5,396 nt of DNA from assembly GCA_028292785.1 (NCBI GenBank), contig JAQGLQ010000549.1, positions 1 to 5,396 of the forward strand, given 5' to 3'. A program made the position numbers and the translations under genes. The notes beneath the pieces were generated by a model. That model saw only the letters and a program-made list of their open reading frames with translations, had not been told where the DNA came from and did not search any database. The stretch is from Noviherbaspirillum sp. GTDB lineage: Bacteria; Pseudomonadota; Gammaproteobacteria; Burkholderiales; Burkholderiaceae. Positions within the stretch are counted from its first letter, which is position 1. The number at the start of each line of letters is the position of its first letter. Of the stretch, positions 1 to 5,396 are shown piece by piece.

Positions 1-402
1 CTGACCATGGGATTTGTGACCGTCAACATGATGCAGGGCGAGCGCCAGGCCTTGCAGAATGATGCGCAGCGCGTGGCCCTGCTGCTGCAGCTTGCGCGCG
101 ACGAAGCCATCGTGCGCAACCGGCCGATCGCGTTCGAGGCCGACAGCGAACGTTACCGTTTCCTGGTGCGCGACGGCTCCAGCTGGACGGCGCTGTCGCA
201 GGAAGAGTTGCTGCGCGAACGCGAATTCAACCGGACGCCGGTCACCTTGTCGATCTCGCCGGCGAATGTCGCGGAATCGAATCCGCTGCGCATCGTATTC
301 GGTCGCGAACCGGTGGACAAGGCGTTCGTGCTGACGCTCGCGACCGGCGAATCGAGCGTTGCGATCCGCGCCGACGGGATCGGTCACTTCGTCATCGAAT
401 GA
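1..402 (+). CDS. gspH: Type II secretion minor pseudopilin GspH (3' part)
   Basis: The frame is open from the first base of the window to TGA at 400-402, giving 133 visible residues. The prepilin leader, cleavage site and most of the hydrophobic N-terminal helix lie upstream of the window, so the ATG at position 7 is an internal Met, not a start. The visible part begins near the end of the helix and continues as an amphipathic stretch, with QLARDEAIVRNRPI at about visible residues 30-43, which is typical of GspH/FimT-type pseudopilins. A beta-rich C-terminal domain follows and ends in GIGHFVIE. In the family, GspH is processed by the prepilin peptidase, sits in the inner membrane and then the periplasmic pseudopilus, and joins the GspI-J-K tip to the GspG shaft. 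The gene lies one base before gspI. Identity rests on position before gspI-J-K as much as on sequence; GspG is unlikely because its calcium-site C-terminus is absent. Confidence 0.9.
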   Translation: MTMGFVTVNMMQGERQALQNDAQRVALLLQLARDEAIVRNRPIAFEADSERYRFLVRDGSSWTALSQEELLREREFNRTPVTLSISPANVAESNPLRIVFGREPVDKAFVLTLATGESSVAIRADGIGHFVIE

Positions 403-403
403 C

Positions 404-805
404 ATGAAGCACCACCGCTATTCACCACCATCGCGCAGCTACCGGACCGACCGGGGATTCACCCTGCTCGAGGTGCTTGTCGCGCTGGTGATCGTCGGCA
501 CGGCGCTTGGCTCCAGCCTGCGCGCGGTCGGCAGCCTGACCCAGAACAGCAGCGCGCTGCGCAGTTCGATGATGGCCACCTGGTCCGCCGAAAACCGGCT
601 GGCCCAGATCCGGCTGGCGCGTGAATTTCCGCCGTTCGGCAAACGTTCGTTCGCATGTCCGCAAGGCGAGCTGCAACTGAGCTGTGAAGAGGAAGTGCTT
701 GCAACGCCGAACCCATTCTTTCGCCGGGTCGAAGTGAGCGTATTCGACGCGGAAAATCCCGAGCGCCGGATTATCAAGCTGGCGCAAATCGTGCCGGGGG
801 CGTAA
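404..805 (+). CDS. gspI: Type II secretion minor pseudopilin GspI
   Basis: A 133-residue protein, close to the usual GspI length. The ATG at 404 is chosen because it lies one base after the gspH stop and gives an 18-residue basic leader ending in RG, followed by FTLLEVLVALVIVG. This is a class III (prepilin peptidase) site with Gly18 at -1, Phe19 at +1 and Glu23 at +5. The hydrophobic helix runs over about residues 19-45, then WSAENRLAQIRL (about 60-71), a typical GspI segment, and a small C-terminal beta domain with NPFFRRVEVSVFD. Cys85 and Cys94 lie nine residues apart in the periplasmic domain and could form a disulfide (inference). In known systems GspI is the core of the I-J-K tip complex that starts pseudopilus assembly. 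The Shine-Dalgarno is poor, which suggests translation coupled to gspH. An in-frame ATG at 359 lies inside gspH and would give an implausible leader. Confidence 0.95.
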   Translation: MKHHRYSPPSRSYRTDRGFTLLEVLVALVIVGTALGSSLRAVGSLTQNSSALRSSMMATWSAENRLAQIRLAREFPPFGKRSFACPQGELQLSCEEEVLATPNPFFRRVEVSVFDAENPERRIIKLAQIVPGA

Positions 806-810
806 CCGCC

Positions 811-1500
811 ATGAACCCGATCCGCAAGCGACGATGCCCCGTTCCCGGCAGGAAGCGCGGCTTTACCCTGGTCGAGCTGCTGGTCGCGATCAGCGTTCTC
901 GCCATGATCGCCGTGCTCGGCTGGCGCGGGCTCGACAGCATCGGCCGCGCCCGGGTTGCGCTGAACGCGGACCTCGGCCAGACGCGCGGCCTGCAGCTGG
1001 CGTTCGCGCAGATGCAAAGCGATGCATCGCATATCGCGAAGGCCGAAAGCATAGGCGGGCGCGTCACGCTGGATGTACAGCCGGGGAGGTTGACCCTGAT
1101 CCGCGATGTATTCGCGGATAATCAGCCGTCGCGGGTGCAAGTGGTCGGTTACCGCCTGACCGATGGCTTGCTCACACGACGCGAGTCGATCGCCACCCGC
1201 GATTTGACGGCGCTGGACTCGTCCTGGACGAGCGTGCTCGCCGATACCGACACGGAAGCCGCCCAGCCGGTGGTGCTGCAGTCGGGCGTCAGCCAGATGG
1301 CGATGCGCACCTGGGTCGATGACGGCGCGGGTTGGCGCACCGGGACCAATGCCGCGGGCCCCGCGACGCAGGGCTCGCCATCGGGGCTGACCGGAACCAC
1401 GGCTGCCCGGCAGACCAGGACCAATGGACTCGAAGTGACCTTGAGCTTGCAGGATAGGCCGGCCAGCCTGGTCAAGATTTTCCTGCTGGGAGCGATATGA
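811..1500 (+). CDS. gspJ: Type II secretion minor pseudopilin GspJ
   Basis: A 229-residue protein, near the normal GspJ size. A 17-residue, very basic leader ends in KRG and is followed by FTLVELLVAISVLAMIAVLGWRGLD: Gly17 is -1, Phe18 is +1 and Glu22 is +5, a classic prepilin peptidase site. WRGLDSI directly after the helix is typical of GspJ, as is the end TNGLEVTLSLQDRPASLVKIFLLG. The beta-rich periplasmic domain occupies about residues 60-225. Residues 177-204 are a Gly/Thr/Ala/Ser-rich low-complexity insert just before the last strands. In the family GspJ binds GspI and GspK at the pseudopilus tip. The ATG lies 5 bases after the gspI stop, with a G-run (795-800) ten bases upstream as a possible weak Shine-Dalgarno. 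The stop overlaps the gspK start. A type IV pilus PilW-like identity is less likely because of the K-L-M-N-D genes that follow. Confidence 0.95.
   Translation: MNPIRKRRCPVPGRKRGFTLVELLVAISVLAMIAVLGWRGLDSIGRARVALNADLGQTRGLQLAFAQMQSDASHIAKAESIGGRVTLDVQPGRLTLIRDVFADNQPSRVQVVGYRLTDGLLTRRESIATRDLTALDSSWTSVLADTDTEAAQPVVLQSGVSQMAMRTWVDDGAGWRTGTNAAGPATQGSPSGLTGTTAARQTRTNGLEVTLSLQDRPASLVKIFLLGAI
1488..1492 (+). promoter_or_regulatory. Ribosome binding site of gspK
   Basis: GGGAG at 1488-1492 lies inside the end of gspJ. It is 4 bases before the ATG at 1497 and 7 bases before a second in-frame ATG at 1500. The spacing favours the second ATG, which would shorten GspK by one residue and leave its leader intact. 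Either choice keeps the J/K overlap. Confidence 0.6.
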
Positions 1501-2495
1501 TGCGGCGCGCGTCGCTATCGAGGCAGCGCGGCGTGGCGGTGATCACCGCGCTGTTGCTGACGACGCTGGCCATCACCATCGTCGCCAGCCTGTTCTGGCA
1601 GCAGCAGGTGCAGGTGCGCTCGATCGAAAACCAGCGGCTGCAATTGCAGAAGCAATGGATACTGCGCGGCGCGCTCGACTGGACACGGTTGATCCTGCGT
1701 GAAGACGAGAAGTATTCGCCAGGGCTCGACCATCTCGGGGAGCCGTGGGCGGTATCGCTGGCGGAAACCCGGCTCGACCAGTACGTCGAAAATGGCCAGG
1801 CCGACGCCGGTGTATCGGACGCCGCCATTTCCGGCAGCATCGTCGATGCGCAGTCGCGCTTCAACCTGGCCAATCTGGCGTCGAATGGCACAATCGATCC
1901 GAAGCAGGTCGCCGTGTTCGCCCGTCTGCTGACGAATCTTCAGCTCAACCCGAGTCTGGCGCAGGCGACGGCCGGCGTGGTGGCGGCGGCGCAAGCCAAA
2001 CCGGCCACGCCGCCGGCGGGTGCAGGCACCGGCACTGGTACCCGCGGCGTCAGTACGGTCGCGTCCGCCGATGCGCAAAAGGTGTTGCGGATCGAGCATG
2101 TCGACGATTTGCTCGCCGTGCCGGGTTTTACGCCGGAAGCAATGGCGAAGCTGAAAGATTTCGTTATCGTATTATTGCCCGGACCGACGCCGATCAACGT
2201 GAACACCGCACCACCGGAGGTGCTGGCGGCGGCAGTTGATACACTGTCGGTGTCTGAAGCGACCGCGCTGATTGCCGGCAGGGAGAAAACATGGTTCAAG
2301 AACACGAACGAGTTCATTAAAATCCTGCCGGCGGGAAAGACACCGTCGGTAGCGATCGTAGTAGGAACAAGTTACTTCCTGGTTAATGGCAATGTGCGGC
2401 TCAACCGCGCCGCGCTGGAGATGCAGGCATTAATCAAGCGCACTCCTAATAACGGACGGCCGGTCACCGACATTGTCTGGATTCGAGAAAACTAA
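1497..2495 (+). CDS. gspK: Type II secretion minor pseudopilin GspK (pseudopilus tip)
   Basis: A 332-residue protein, the expected large size of GspK. A 12-residue leader ends in QRG (Gly12 at -1) and is followed by VAVITALLLTTLAITIVASLF. Position +5 is Thr17 rather than Glu, and lack of Glu5 is the known hallmark of GspK. After the helix come QQQVQVRSIENQRLQLQKQWILRGALDW (about 36-63) and the large alpha domain, which shows HVDDLLAVPGFTPE (201-214) and INVNTAPPEVL (233-243), both typical of the T2SSK helical (SAM-like) region. Residues 168-194 form a Pro/Gly/Thr/Ala/Ser-rich linker inserted before that region. In the family GspK caps the pseudopilus above GspI and GspJ and limits its length. 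The start overlaps the gspJ stop as ATGA; a second in-frame ATG at 1500 is better spaced from GGGAG. Two tandem TAA codons (2493-2498) end the gene. Its last 200 or so bases are clearly less GC-rich than the rest. Confidence 0.95.
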   Translation: MMRRASLSRQRGVAVITALLLTTLAITIVASLFWQQQVQVRSIENQRLQLQKQWILRGALDWTRLILREDEKYSPGLDHLGEPWAVSLAETRLDQYVENGQADAGVSDAAISGSIVDAQSRFNLANLASNGTIDPKQVAVFARLLTNLQLNPSLAQATAGVVAAAQAKPATPPAGAGTGTGTRGVSTVASADAQKVLRIEHVDDLLAVPGFTPEAMAKLKDFVIVLLPGPTPINVNTAPPEVLAAAVDTLSVSEATALIAGREKTWFKNTNEFIKILPAGKTPSVAIVVGTSYFLVNGNVRLNRAALEMQALIKRTPNNGRPVTDIVWIREN

Positions 2496-2520
2496 TAACC
2501 GATATCGAAAACGGGTTACC
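2496..2520 (+). promoter_or_regulatory. gspK-gspL spacer with small inverted repeat
   Basis: The 25-base gap holds TAACCG (2496-2501) facing CGGGTTA (2512-2518). These can pair as two 3-bp helices around one bulged G with a 10-base loop. The ACGGG at 2511-2515, the only Shine-Dalgarno-like stretch before the gspL TTG, would be partly inside the stem. CGATATCG (2500-2507) is also a perfect palindrome. A translation-modulating role is an inference. There is no U-run, so it does not look like a terminator. Confidence 0.3.
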
Positions 2521-3771
2521 TTGAGCACACTTTACATACGATTGCCATCCCGGGCCACGGCCGACAGCGCCGATGCCGGCACGCCTTTGTACTGCCAGTT
2601 CGCGGTCGCGGCGGACCGCGGCAACCTCGAGCGCGACGGCATGGCGGCTTTATCCGATATGTCGGAACTGGTCAGCCGGGCACGCCGCGTGGTCCTGATC
2701 CTGGCCGCCAGCGACGTCACCCTGCTGCGCGTCAAGGTGCCGCCGATGTCAGCGGCCAGATTGCGGGCGGCGCTGCCCAACATGGTGGAAGACCAGCTGA
2801 TGAGCGACCCGGCCGAAAACGTCGTGGTGCCGGGCGATTCGCGCGACGATCTGCGCACGGTTGGGGTGGTTCATCGCGGCTGGCTCGAATTATTGAGCCG
2901 CTCCCTGGTCTCGCTCGGGGCTCGCAGCCTATCGGCGGTGCCGGCGCAGCTCTGTCTGCCAGTCCAATCCGGAGCGGCGGTCGCCGCGGCCGTCGAATAC
3001 GGCGTCGATGCCGATATCGCGATACGCCTGTCGGAACAGGAAGGCGCCGGTTTGCCGATCGCGGCGGATCAGCCGGAACTGGTGGCGATGGAAGTCGTCC
3101 AGGCGCTGTGCGCGATGGTGCCGCAGGCGCCGATCGAGCTGTATGTCCAGCAGGGGCGGACGCACCATTACCAGGATGCGATCGGCATGGTGCCGGCCGC
3201 GCAGGACCGGGTCACGGTACATGCGGATAGCTGGGCGCGCTGGATCGCGGGAGCGGAAAGAACTTCGCTCGACCTGATCACTGGCATGGGGGCGAGCGCC
3301 GGGCCGCAAATGAACTGGCGCCCATGGCGCTGGCCGTTCGCCCTCGCCGCAGGCCTCCTGATCGTCAATGCGATCGGCCTGAATGTCGACTGGTTGCGGG
3401 CCAAGCGCGACGCCGAAGCCATGCGCGCGGGCATGGTCCAGACATACAGGGCCGCTTTCCCGAAAGACCCGGTGGTGATCGACCCGGTCGCGCAGTTGCG
3501 GCAGAAAATCGCGGCCGGGCAACGTGATTCGGGCCAGCTTGCCCCGGACGATTTCCTCGCGCTGGCGGCGGCTTTCGGCGAAGCATGGGCAAGCGCCGGA
3601 CAAGGCCCGCAATCCATTGCCGGCCTTGAGTATCGCGACCGCGGCCTGTCGATCAAGCTCAAGCCCGGCAGCAATGCGCCGGTGGATCGGCTCAAAGCGG
3701 CGCTGGGCAGCCGCAACCTCATGATCACGCAAGCGGGCGCGAATGTGCTGCAGATACGGAGCGCCAAATGA
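2521..3771 (+). CDS. gspL: Type II secretion inner-membrane platform protein GspL
   Basis: A 416-residue protein, about the usual GspL length. I place the start at TTG 2521, giving MSTLYIRLPS, which begins directly with the first beta strand of the family's cytoplasmic domain. The frame stays open further upstream, but using TTG 2473 would overlap gspK and add a non-family 16-residue tail. Residues 1 to about 250 form the cytoplasmic actin-like (ASKHA) domain, with LRAALPNMVEDQLMSDP as a recognisable family segment. A single transmembrane helix lies at about 272-289 after the Trp-rich WRPWRW. The rest is periplasmic, with a short ferredoxin-like domain at about 350-416. In known systems GspL recruits the GspE ATPase through the cytoplasmic domain and pairs with GspM through helix and periplasmic domain. 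There is no ATG or strong Shine-Dalgarno, so initiation is probably weak or coupled. The stop overlaps the gspM start (ATGA). Confidence 0.93.
   Translation: MSTLYIRLPSRATADSADAGTPLYCQFAVAADRGNLERDGMAALSDMSELVSRARRVVLILAASDVTLLRVKVPPMSAARLRAALPNMVEDQLMSDPAENVVVPGDSRDDLRTVGVVHRGWLELLSRSLVSLGARSLSAVPAQLCLPVQSGAAVAAAVEYGVDADIAIRLSEQEGAGLPIAADQPELVAMEVVQALCAMVPQAPIELYVQQGRTHHYQDAIGMVPAAQDRVTVHADSWARWIAGAERTSLDLITGMGASAGPQMNWRPWRWPFALAAGLLIVNAIGLNVDWLRAKRDAEAMRAGMVQTYRAAFPKDPVVIDPVAQLRQKIAAGQRDSGQLAPDDFLALAAAFGEAWASAGQGPQSIAGLEYRDRGLSIKLKPGSNAPVDRLKAALGSRNLMITQAGANVLQIRSAK
3758..3761 (+). promoter_or_regulatory. Ribosome binding site of gspM
   Basis: GGAG inside the 3' end of gspL lies 6 bases before the ATG at 3768. 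It supports that start and the 4-base overlap with gspL. Confidence 0.6.
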
Positions 3772-4283
3772 ATGCAAGCGGAAAGATAAGCGGCCTGAAA
3801 AACACGGCATCGTCCTTCTGGGCCGAACGCAATCAGCGGGAACGCACGATGCTCGTCGCGGCGATGATCGTGATCGTCGCCGGCCTGTTTTATGTGCTGT
3901 TGATCGACCCGGCCGTCAGCGGGCGCAAGGACCTTGAACAAAGACTGCCGGTCCTGCGTCAGCAGGCGGCGGAAGTGCAGGCGATGGCCAGGGAAGCTTC
4001 CGGGCTTGCCGGCAAGTCGTCGGCCGCGCCGGCCGTCGTCCTGACGCGGGAAAGCCTGGAGGCTTCGCTGGCGCGCAAGGGGCTCAAGCCGCAGAGCGTG
4101 GTGCTGGCGGGCGACTCCGTGAAAGTGCAACTGAACGCGGCTTCGTTCGCCGGCATGGTGGACTGGCTTGAAGAAATGCGGCGCACCGCGCGGGTGTCGG
4201 TGCTGGATGCCAGCGTCGAAACCCAGACTCAGCCGGACACCATCAATGCAACGCTGACGCTGCGGCAGCAGAAAAGCGAATGA
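3768..4283 (+). CDS. gspM: Type II secretion inner-membrane platform protein GspM
   Basis: A 171-residue bitopic protein, typical for GspM. The N-terminus is short and cytoplasmic with FWAERNQRERTML (17-29), the motif usually found in GspM just before its helix. One transmembrane segment follows at about 28-46 (LVAAMIVIVAGLFYVLLI), then a likely coiled-coil stretch at about 53-77. The periplasmic ferredoxin-like domain spans about 90-168, with SFAGMVDWLEEMRR in its middle and INATLTLRQ as the last strand. In known systems GspM forms homodimers and heterodimers with GspL and helps position GspE and GspC. The ATG overlaps the gspL stop as ATGA and has GGAG 6 bases upstream, so expression is probably coupled to gspL. 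A 64-base gap follows before gspN. Identification is firm from motif, size and position directly after gspL. Confidence 0.95.
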   Translation: MNASGKISGLKNTASSFWAERNQRERTMLVAAMIVIVAGLFYVLLIDPAVSGRKDLEQRLPVLRQQAAEVQAMAREASGLAGKSSAAPAVVLTRESLEASLARKGLKPQSVVLAGDSVKVQLNAASFAGMVDWLEEMRRTARVSVLDASVETQTQPDTINATLTLRQQKSE

Positions 4284-4347
4284 CGGAAATCACGATTGCA
4301 GCATGGCCGACAGGCATTACGGTGTATAAGGGCCAGAGGGAGAGCAA
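4284..4347 (+). other. gspM-gspN intergenic spacer
   Basis: This is the largest gap in the window, 64 bases. It holds no terminator-like hairpin with a U-run. TATAAG at 4325-4330, preceded by TG, resembles a -10 box, but I see no good -35 hexamer at 16-18 bases. A short frame at 4303-4329 would encode only eight residues and its stop blocks any longer gspN start. The last ten or so bases are the gspN ribosome binding site region. Confidence 0.4.
4337..4342 (+). promoter_or_regulatory. Strong ribosome binding site of gspN
   Basis: AGGGAG within AGAGGGAGAG (4335-4344) lies 5 bases before GTG 4348. It is the best Shine-Dalgarno in the window and settles the GTG start; an in-frame TAA at 4327-4329 excludes any start further upstream. 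Confidence 0.75.
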
Positions 4348-5121
4348 GTGCGACGCATCATAGTATGGTTGCTGGCGGGGGCAGGTGCGGTTGCATTGAC
4401 GCTGATTGCATTTTTGCCGGCGGCGTGGATGGCGCCTCTGGTCGAGGCGCAGACCGGCGGGCGGATCACGTTGGGCGACGCGCAGGGGACACTGTGGCGG
4501 GGTTCGGCTTTCATCGGCGGCGCGCCGAGCGGAGCAGACCCGGTGACGCCACTACTGCCGGGACGCTTTTCATGGCGCTTGTCGCCGATGTTGATGCTGG
4601 GGCAGGTCGACGCCGACCTGGAAAACCCCGCCGCGGTATCTCAGCCTATCCGCGTGACAGGCAGCTGGTATGAATGGCTGGTCGGCGCGTCGTCGATATC
4701 CCTGCCGGCCGAGCGGCTGGCCGGACTCGGGGCGCCATTGAACACGATACAGCCGTCGGGCCGCATGCAACTGTCATGGACGCCGTTGCAGCTGGCGCGC
4801 CAGGGCCGGCAGATAGCGCTGACCGGGTCGGTCACCTTGCAGATGGACGACATTGCCTCGCGTCTGTCACCGATCAAGCCTCTGGGGGCCTATCAGCTGA
4901 TAATGGATTGGCGCGGGCAACAGGCGCAACTGGTTTTGAAGACGGTCAAGGGGCCGATGCTGCTCAGCGGCACCGGCAGCCTGACGAACGGTCGCTTTCA
5001 GTTTTCGGGGAAGGCGGAAGCAGAAGAAGGACAGGAAGAAAAGTTGGCAAATTTTCTGAATTTGCTGGGACAACGCCGCCGGGAAGGCGACAGAAATGTC
5101 ATCGCGCTAGAGTTCAAATGA
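4348..5121 (+). CDS. gspN: Type II secretion protein GspN
   Basis: A 257-residue protein of the T2SSN family, usual length about 250. The start is GTG 4348, supported by a well-spaced AGGGAG and by an in-frame stop only 18 bases upstream. An N-terminal hydrophobic segment (about 4-27) probably anchors it in the inner membrane, with the rest in the periplasm. Family-like segments are APLVEAQTGGRITLGDAQGTLWRG (29-52), then FSWRLSP, then a long beta-rich region (strands such as GSVTLQMDD and LLSGTGSLTNGRFQFSG) and the terminal NVIALEFK. The region at about residues 223-247 is rich in Glu and Arg. GspN is present only in some T2SS operons, its role is unclear, and in Klebsiella the homologue PulN was reported to be dispensable. 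Its last bases overlap the gspD start (ATGA), which links it to secretin synthesis. It is the least conserved gene here, but its place between M and D supports the call. Confidence 0.88.
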   Translation: MRRIIVWLLAGAGAVALTLIAFLPAAWMAPLVEAQTGGRITLGDAQGTLWRGSAFIGGAPSGADPVTPLLPGRFSWRLSPMLMLGQVDADLENPAAVSQPIRVTGSWYEWLVGASSISLPAERLAGLGAPLNTIQPSGRMQLSWTPLQLARQGRQIALTGSVTLQMDDIASRLSPIKPLGAYQLIMDWRGQQAQLVLKTVKGPMLLSGTGSLTNGRFQFSGKAEAEEGQEEKLANFLNLLGQRRREGDRNVIALEFK

Positions 5122-5396
5122 GAAAAAATCAAACAGCAAACACATTAAAGACCACATCGGACTGGCGCCGCCTGGGCGCGGCCGCCATGCTGGTGTGCGC
5201 CATGAGAGGCATCGTGCCGGCCCATTCCCAGGACCCCTCCGCGTATCAGGCAACTCTCAATTTCGTCGGCGCGGACATCGAATCGGTGATCAAGGCGATC
5301 GGCCATTACACGGGCAACACCTTCATCGTCGATCCGCGCGTCAAGGGCACCATCAATGTCGTCACCGAAAAGCCCGTCAGCAAGGCGCAGGCGCTC
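5118..5396 (+). CDS. gspD: Type II secretion secretin GspD (5' part)
   Basis: An open frame from ATG 5118 runs off the window, with 93 codons visible. It begins MRKNQTANTLKTTSDWRRLG and continues with a hydrophobic AAAMLVCAM stretch and IVPAHSQ, a long, somewhat unusual Sec signal peptide with likely cleavage around residues 37-38. From Tyr42 comes QATLNFVGADIESVIKAIG, then TGNTFIVDPRVKGTINVVTEKPVSKAQAL, the secretin N0 domain in its normal place. In known systems GspD forms a multimeric outer-membrane channel, and its N0 domain contacts GspC. The start overlaps the gspN stop (ATGA). AGAG at 5109-5112 is a weak Shine-Dalgarno 5 bases upstream, and the first 40 bases are A-rich, which may help initiation. 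Met24 (5187) or Met29 (5202) are possible later starts but would leave a poor signal peptide without its basic region. Confidence 0.93.
   Translation, partial: MRKNQTANTLKTTSDWRRLGAAAMLVCAMRGIVPAHSQDPSAYQATLNFVGADIESVIKAIGHYTGNTFIVDPRVKGTINVVTEKPVSKAQAL

Noticed and set aside
439..1140. Antisense open frame opposite gspI and gspJ
   Set aside because: It crosses two confident genes, has low-complexity composition and no family features.
1..1500. Type IV pilus minor pilins (FimT/PilV/PilW type) instead of T2SS pseudopilins
   Set aside because: The leaders are similar, but the following gspK without Glu5, then gspL, gspM, gspN and gspD, fix the cluster as T2SS.
2473..2520. Longer GspL starting at TTG 2473, overlapping gspK
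   Set aside because: It would add 16 residues (to RKRVT) that do not look like the family N-terminus, while TTG 2521 gives MSTLYIRLPS directly at the first strand.
2929..4130. Long antisense open frames of about 290-320 codons opposite gspL and gspM
   Set aside because: They are Arg/Pro/Ala-rich with no recognisable domain and lie opposite well-supported genes; they are expected by-products of GC-rich coding DNA.
4303..4329. Eight-codon frame MADRHYGV before gspN
   Set aside because: It is too short and has no ribosome binding site or conservation evidence; it could only matter as a leader peptide, for which nothing else speaks.
5187..5205. Lipoprotein signal at Cys27 of GspD
   Set aside because: The residues before the cysteine are Met-Leu-Val, which lack the small residue at -1 needed for a lipobox.
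1..5396. Mobile elements, CRISPR arrays, tRNA genes or a new defence system
   Set aside because: The window is almost fully covered by eight collinear T2SS genes; no transposase, repeat array or RNA gene fold was seen on either strand.

Overview
This window is the middle of a type II secretion system (T2SS, general secretory pathway) operon. All genes lie on the + strand in the order gspH (3' part), gspI, gspJ, gspK, gspL, gspM, gspN, gspD (5' part). The high GC content, the strong codon bias towards G/C third positions, the presence of gspN and the gene order G-H-I-J-K-L-M-N-D (only H to D visible here) suggest a Gram-negative proteobacterium. A betaproteobacterium of the order Burkholderiales, possibly the Oxalobacteraceae, is my best guess. 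This comes from general resemblance of the proteins, not from a database search.

Layout: positions 1-1500 hold three minor pseudopilin genes (gspH truncated at its 5' end, gspI, gspJ). Positions 1497-2495 hold gspK, the large atypical minor pseudopilin. Positions 2521-3771 (gspL) and 3768-4283 (gspM) encode the inner-membrane assembly platform proteins. After a 64-base gap, 4348-5121 encodes GspN, and 5118 to the window end is the start of the secretin gene gspD. Spacing is very tight. There are three 4-base ATGA stop/start overlaps (J/K, L/M, N/D), gaps of 1 and 5 bases (H/I, I/J), and only two gaps of 25 or more bases (K/L, M/N). No terminator or convincing promoter is visible, so the set is probably one transcript with translational coupling.

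How the genes work together: GspH, I, J and K are prepilin-like proteins processed by the GspO peptidase. I-J-K form the tip complex of the periplasmic pseudopilus and GspH joins this to the GspG shaft. GspL and GspM anchor the GspE ATPase and the GspF platform in the inner membrane. GspD forms the outer-membrane channel through which folded periplasmic proteins leave. GspN is an inner-membrane/periplasmic accessory protein whose role is poorly defined. GspC, E, F, G and O are not in the window; G is expected just upstream, and E and F may lie on either side.

Nothing here looks like a new system. The points worth a second look are local: a TTG-started gspL behind a GC dip and a small inverted repeat, low-complexity inserts in GspJ and GspK, a GTG-started gspN behind the longest gap, and an A-rich gspD start with an unusual signal peptide.
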